From JBLRWS01 sp047921075 (GTDB taxonomy: Bacteria > Bacteroidota > Rhodothermia > Balneolales > Balneolaceae), in NCBI GenBank assembly GCA_047921075.1, contig JBLRWS010000045.1, positions 1 through 19,686 of the forward strand: a stretch of DNA of 19,686 nucleotides, given 5' to 3'. Positions 16,400-19,686 of the stretch are shown here, one piece after another; the first letter of the stretch is position 1; each line of letters begins with the position of its first letter. The position numbers were made by a program, and so were the translations under genes. The notes beneath the pieces were generated by a model, which worked only from the letters and a program-made list of their open reading frames with translations, had not been told where the DNA came from and searched no databases.

Positions 16400-16711
16400 G
16401 TGAAAACAGCTCTCATCTACATATCGCGGGCCATATTGGTCTTTTATGTGGCGTTTTCGTTCAGCCTGGAGTTTCTGCATTCGCACGCTCCGCAGCTGTC
16501 TGAAACCGGCAGCAGTACGCCGTCTGCCGATCTGATCATTGTAGACGATTGTATCGTCTGCTCGGCCATGGAATTCGACTTGCCGGCAGCCAGCTCCGGC
16601 GAAACGATCCTTCATTCTGACGAAACGTTAATCGCTCCGTTCAGCACTGTACTCACCAACCGTGTCCTCTCTTCTTCCCAACCGCCCCGAGCCCCCCCTT
16701 TTCCCGCTTGA
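16400..16711 (+). CDS. Small secreted protein with HxH and CxxC motifs, upstream of the ZnuD-like receptor
   Basis: 103-aa protein with no recognised family. It begins with a basic tip and a hydrophobic stretch (MKTALIYISRAILVFYVAFSF, about 1-22), which is a signal peptide or membrane anchor. Next come HSHAP with His27 and His29, a Ser/Thr/Pro linker, a short acidic run and DDCIVC (49-54) with Cys51 and Cys54, then His72; the end is Pro-rich. The GTG start at 16400 is fixed by an in-frame TAA two codons upstream and by the absence of other starts. Small proteins with His and Cys pairs often precede copper or zinc TonB-receptor genes, so a metal-binding or metal-sensing role in the envelope is plausible but inferred. 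No lipobox is obvious. The receptor gene follows 136 bp downstream on the same strand. Confidence 0.6.
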   Translation: MKTALIYISRAILVFYVAFSFSLEFLHSHAPQLSETGSSTPSADLIIVDDCIVCSAMEFDLPAASSGETILHSDETLIAPFSTVLTNRVLSSSQPPRAPPFPA

Positions 16712-16790
16712 TTACGCCCTTCTGATGTCTGTCCACACGACAGGCCCCAAATCATTTTTTGATCACTCTTTCAAACAACTGAACGGTATT

Positions 16791-16813
16791 CCGATTTGTA
16801 TCGGCGTATACGC
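16791..16813. repeat. Two overlapping short dyads before the TonB-dependent receptor gene
   Basis: CCGAT-TTGT-ATCGG (16791-16804) is a perfect 5-bp-arm hairpin, directly followed and overlapped at one base by the perfect 10-bp palindrome GCGTATACGC (16804-16813). They lie 35-57 bp before the ATG in a 136-bp gap with no good promoter match. They could be an operator or an mRNA leader structure; short dyads also occur by chance. Confidence 0.3.
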
Positions 16814-16847
16814 GTGATGTTGTATTTAATCAATCGTTTAAAGACTT

Positions 16848-19064
16848 ATGAAACTAAAAGCAGCATTACTATCTCTCGTCTCACTCTTTTTCGCTCTCTC
16901 TGCGGCTGCACAACACTCCATCTCCGGTAAGGTTACCGACCTCGACCACGGGCACACCCTTGTTGCCGCAACCGTACAACTGGTTGAACTAAACCGTGCA
17001 ACCGTTACCAACCGACAGGGTGAATTTCAATTCCGAAATCTACCCGACGGATCCTTTACCTTGCGCGTCTCCTACGTGGGCCACGAAACCGTAGAGCAAT
17101 CGGTTGATCTTCCGCGTCAAAGCGGTGCCACCTTCGAGATTGCCCTCGACGAGCGCCCCTTCCAGGCCGATGACATCGTGGTAACCGCCTCTCCCACCGA
17201 TAGCCCCATTCAATATCGCCCGGCTCAGGCGCTGAACAGCGAAGAGCTGCAACGGCGATCAGCGGCTTCATTCGGTGAACTTCTGGATGGCGAACCGGGT
17301 GTTTCGATGCGCTACTTTGGCTCGGCCACTGCACGTCCCGTTATCCGCGGGTTTGACGGTGATCGCATCCTCGTTCTCCAAAATGGCGAGCGTATGGGCG
17401 ACCTTGCAGAAACTTCTGCCGATCACGGTACCGCGCTCGATCCGCTCAATGCACGTCGAGTAGAAATTGTTCGCGGGCCGGCCACACTTCTGTATGGAAC
17501 CAACGCGCTTGGCGGCGTGGTGAATATTTTTACCGATGATATTCCCCGCTCATGGGCAGCCGGCCTCTCCGGCCAAACGGCACTGCAAACCATCACCAGT
17601 AACGCGTCCGGTGCAGGCAGTGCCAACCTGACCTATGGCGAAGATAACTGGGCCGCTCGGGGACATTTCTCCTATCGCGAGGGTGGTGATATTCGCACCC
17701 CAGACCGACGAATTCCCAGTACCGATACCGAAAACCTGAGTGCAGGCGGTGGATTCGGCTTTAAAGGGAACGGTTTTCAGGGTGGCGTTTCGTACAGCTA
17801 CAATGACCAAACATTTGGCATTCCCGAAGAGCTGGATGATCCGGATGAAGAGATTGAAGTGCAAAGCAACCGCCACAACGTTCAGGGATTCCTGGAGTGG
17901 AACACCAACCGCTTTTTCCGCAATATCGAATGGCGCGTATCGGCTACCCGATTCTCTCAACAAGAGCTGGAGTTCGAATTTGAAGACGGTGTGCTGGACG
18001 AAATTGAGCTCGGCCTCGATTTTCTTCAGTACAACGTAAGCTCTACACTGACTCTGAAAAACCGTCCGTTTGCCTTTTTTGATGAAGGCGCCTTCGGTAT
18101 CAACACCAATCTTCGCTTTTTAGAGCTCGGTGGCGAGGAAGCCTTTACGCCCGATGGCCGGTCTCAGTTTGTGGCCCTGTTTACTTTCCAGGAAGTGCCG
18201 CTCTCAGAAGTCCTGCGATTGCAAACTGGTATCCGTCTGGAGTATCAAAATATCGAGGAGCGACCGAATGAGCTGTTCCCGCAAGCCAGCCTCTCCAACG
18301 ACAAAGTCACGTTTTCCGGATCGCTCGGTATCAACTACCGGCCCATGCCGGCACTCGAATTGGGTGGGCAGTTTGCGCTTGCACAGCGTCAGCCAAGCTT
18401 TGAAGAGCTTTTTGCCAACGGCCCGCACGTAGCGCTGGGCACGTTCGATATCGGTAATCCGGCACTCGATAATGAGCAGAGTCTTGGAACCGACGCGTTC
18501 ATCCGTTTTGATAACGGTCGTCTGGCACTATCCGCTTCCGGGTTCTACAATCGCGTGAACGATTTCATCTTCCGCCAGCCTACGGGTGCTGTGGACCCCG
18601 GCTCAGGATTTCCGGTCGTGGTTCTTACACAGCAAGATGCCGACCTCTACGGTGCCGAGCTGCAGGCCAGCTATCTGATTACACCCCGCCTGCAGGCAAA
18701 AGGTGCTCTGGATTATGTTCGAGGATCGCGGGTTAACGGAAACAGCGAACCGCTGCCATTTATGCCACCGCTTAAAACCCGGCTTGGCCTCACCTACAAC
18801 ACACACAACTGGTGGGCCGGCGGAACTCTTCAACTCGTTGACCGGCAAGATCGTGTTGCCATCGGCGAAGAGGAAACCGGAGCCTACGAACTGGTTGGAC
18901 TGGAAGCCGGACTTCGATTTACCGCATCCGGTCGACATATTCTCTCCACGAGGATTGACAACTTGTTCAACGTAACATACCGCGATCACCTGTCTCGCAT
19001 CGAAGATCGCGACTTCCCGATGCCCGCTCGCAGCTTTACCGCCACGTATCGCTGGATTTTCTAA
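16848..19064 (+). CDS. ZnuD-like TonB-dependent outer-membrane receptor (probable zinc/metal uptake)
   Basis: 738-aa receptor. Residues 1-21 are a signal peptide ending in SAAAQ. Residues ~23-105 form a carboxypeptidase-regulatory-like domain (ISGKVTDLDHGH through SYVGHETVEQSV). A TonB-box-like DDIVVTA lies at 108-114, the plug runs from ~118 to 230, and the rest is a 22-strand-type barrel ending in a terminal Phe. The plug segment PVIRGFDGDRILVLQNGER, SADHGTALDPL with Asp192-His193 and VEIVRGPATLLYG, and the barrel motif LFANGPHVALGTF with His527, match the ZnuD family. In meningococcal ZnuD an Asp-His pair of the plug and a barrel His bind zinc. Zinc is thus the favoured substrate, with copper or another metal possible. 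It follows the small HxH/CxxC gene and ends at a strong terminator. The Asp-His pair is seen directly; zinc specificity is inferred. Confidence 0.85.
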   Translation: MKLKAALLSLVSLFFALSAAAQHSISGKVTDLDHGHTLVAATVQLVELNRATVTNRQGEFQFRNLPDGSFTLRVSYVGHETVEQSVDLPRQSGATFEIALDERPFQADDIVVTASPTDSPIQYRPAQALNSEELQRRSAASFGELLDGEPGVSMRYFGSATARPVIRGFDGDRILVLQNGERMGDLAETSADHGTALDPLNARRVEIVRGPATLLYGTNALGGVVNIFTDDIPRSWAAGLSGQTALQTITSNASGAGSANLTYGEDNWAARGHFSYREGGDIRTPDRRIPSTDTENLSAGGGFGFKGNGFQGGVSYSYNDQTFGIPEELDDPDEEIEVQSNRHNVQGFLEWNTNRFFRNIEWRVSATRFSQQELEFEFEDGVLDEIELGLDFLQYNVSSTLTLKNRPFAFFDEGAFGINTNLRFLELGGEEAFTPDGRSQFVALFTFQEVPLSEVLRLQTGIRLEYQNIEERPNELFPQASLSNDKVTFSGSLGINYRPMPALELGGQFALAQRQPSFEELFANGPHVALGTFDIGNPALDNEQSLGTDAFIRFDNGRLALSASGFYNRVNDFIFRQPTGAVDPGSGFPVVVLTQQDADLYGAELQASYLITPRLQAKGALDYVRGSRVNGNSEPLPFMPPLKTRLGLTYNTHNWWAGGTLQLVDRQDRVAIGEEETGAYELVGLEAGLRFTASGRHILSTRIDNLFNVTYRDHLSRIEDRDFPMPARSFTATYRWIF

Positions 19065-19107
19065 CGTTTGTTTTGGTCACCTGTGGTGACGTTTGGGTAA
19101 AGCGCAG

Positions 19108-19136
19108 CCCGGCTGTTTTGGCAGCCGGGTTTTTTT
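19108..19136 (+). terminator. Intrinsic terminator after the TonB-dependent receptor gene
   Basis: Perfect 8-bp stem CCCGGCTG/CAGCCGGG with a 6-base loop (TTTTGG) followed by seven T residues. It lies 44 bases past the receptor stop. The last two T residues are also part of the stop codon of the convergent WbqC-like gene. The opposite strand lacks a T-run after the hairpin, so it mainly works in the plus direction. Confidence 0.92.
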
Positions 19137-19686
19137 ATGCGTTATCGAAAAGCTGGTCGATCACCCGAAAACTTTCGGGGCCGTACTGCAGCAGCAGGTC
19201 GAGCACGCAACATCCCGGCTCAAACCCATCAAAGTGCTGTCTGTAAACCGGATGCTCCACCGTACAGGGTTCCGCCTTCTTCCCCTGCCGCATATAATGC
19301 TTCGATCCCGGCTCTTGCACATACTCTGATGCGCCCAATGCATTCGCTATCTCATCGGGATTGTCCGATACACACCAGTCACCGTTGCTGCACCGGCGCT
19401 GTTCCGGACACTCCAGATCCATAAACGAGAGAATAGCCGAGCGCAGATTTTCGCTCCACTCTACGAGGTAGTCTGTATCTGCCGCATCCCGAACTAACGC
19501 GTTGATCTCCGGCTCGTAAAAATCATAATAGACACTGTTTCGATAGTTGTATTCGATCGTCCGCAGAAACGTATCGATCCACGGCTGAGCGTGATCCATC
19601 CGCACGTCACCGATCGGTTTTTTACGATCTTCGGTACGCACCGGCACATTCAGGTAGCTTCTTCCCTCCGGCGTTCGAATCATTGC
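19135..19686 (-). CDS. WbqC-like family protein, 5'-truncated by window edge
   Basis: The frame stays open to the window end, so the ATG at 19683 is probably internal and about 40-50 N-terminal residues are missing. The visible 182-residue part has RTPEGRSYLNVPV (3-15), IGDVRMDHAQPWIDTFLRTIE (24-44), YYDFYEPEI (52-60), ALGASEYVQEPGSKHY (115-130), EHPVYRQHFDGFEPGC (143-158) and LDLLLQYGPES (161-171). All match the WbqC-like family (PF08889), found in O-antigen and other surface-glycan clusters; its biochemical role is not firmly known. It has six cysteines, including a C-x5-C-x5-C cluster (92, 98, 104) in a stretch where I do not recall cysteines in the family. It is convergent with the receptor gene and shares its terminator T-run as a stop codon. 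Confidence 0.85.
   Translation of the reverse strand, partial: AMIRTPEGRSYLNVPVRTEDRKKPIGDVRMDHAQPWIDTFLRTIEYNYRNSVYYDFYEPEINALVRDAADTDYLVEWSENLRSAILSFMDLECPEQRRCSNGDWCVSDNPDEIANALGASEYVQEPGSKHYMRQGKKAEPCTVEHPVYRQHFDGFEPGCCVLDLLLQYGPESFRVIDQLFDNA

Noticed and set aside
1..19686. CRISPR arrays, insertion sequences, phage genes or toxin-antitoxin/defence systems
   Set aside because: No spaced repeats, transposase, integrase or defence-type domains were seen on either strand; the PIN domain here is fused to PhoH and is not a lone VapC-type toxin with an antitoxin.

Overview
The window looks like part of a chromosome from a marine or hypersaline member of the Bacteroidota/Rhodothermota/Balneolota group, most likely Balneolota-like; this is an inference. 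The signs are a TonB-dependent receptor with an N-terminal carboxypeptidase-regulatory-like domain, a Bacteroidota-style ALDH7, a WbqC-like protein, weak Shine-Dalgarno sequences, several GTG/TTG starts, intermediate GC and a predicted glucosylglycerol hydrolase, which suggests a salt-adapted life style. Thirteen complete genes are supported, plus two cut by the window edges. No rRNA, tRNA, CRISPR array, insertion sequence or phage gene was seen. The longest gene-free stretch is about 270 bp (12195-12466).

Positions 1-6401 hold surface-glycan genes in alternating orientations. They are the C-terminal part of a YfhO-like membrane protein and an overlapping methyltransferase (+), a second methyltransferase and a family-2 glycosyltransferase (-), and then a second family-2 glycosyltransferase and a Wzx-like flippase (+). 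This is a toolkit for building and exporting a cell-surface polysaccharide or glycolipid. The WbqC-like gene at the far right (19135-19686) may belong to a second glycan region.

Positions 6439-14677 are all on the minus strand. In transcription order they are a TrmH/SpoU RNA methyltransferase, a PIN-PhoH ATPase behind a near-consensus sigma70-type promoter, a vSGLT-like sodium/sugar symporter, a GH13-type enzyme best matched to glucosylglycerol hydrolase, and a MASE1-like membrane histidine kinase whose catalytic motifs are degenerate. The symporter and hydrolase form a two-gene unit with a perfect LacI-family-type operator palindrome upstream. This suggests a compact 'import and split' module for a glucoside compatible solute. 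The kinase has its own promoter-like sequence with a perfect 9-bp-arm palindrome over the -10 region.

Positions 14784-19137 (+) encode an ALDH7-type aminoadipate-semialdehyde dehydrogenase, then a small secreted protein with HxH and CxxC motifs, then a ZnuD-like TonB-dependent receptor ending at a strong intrinsic terminator. The last two together look like an outer-membrane metal (probably zinc) uptake locus.

The parts most worth following up are the degenerate kinase and its palindrome, the symporter/hydrolase module under a LacI-type operator, and the small HxH/CxxC protein paired with the ZnuD-like receptor.
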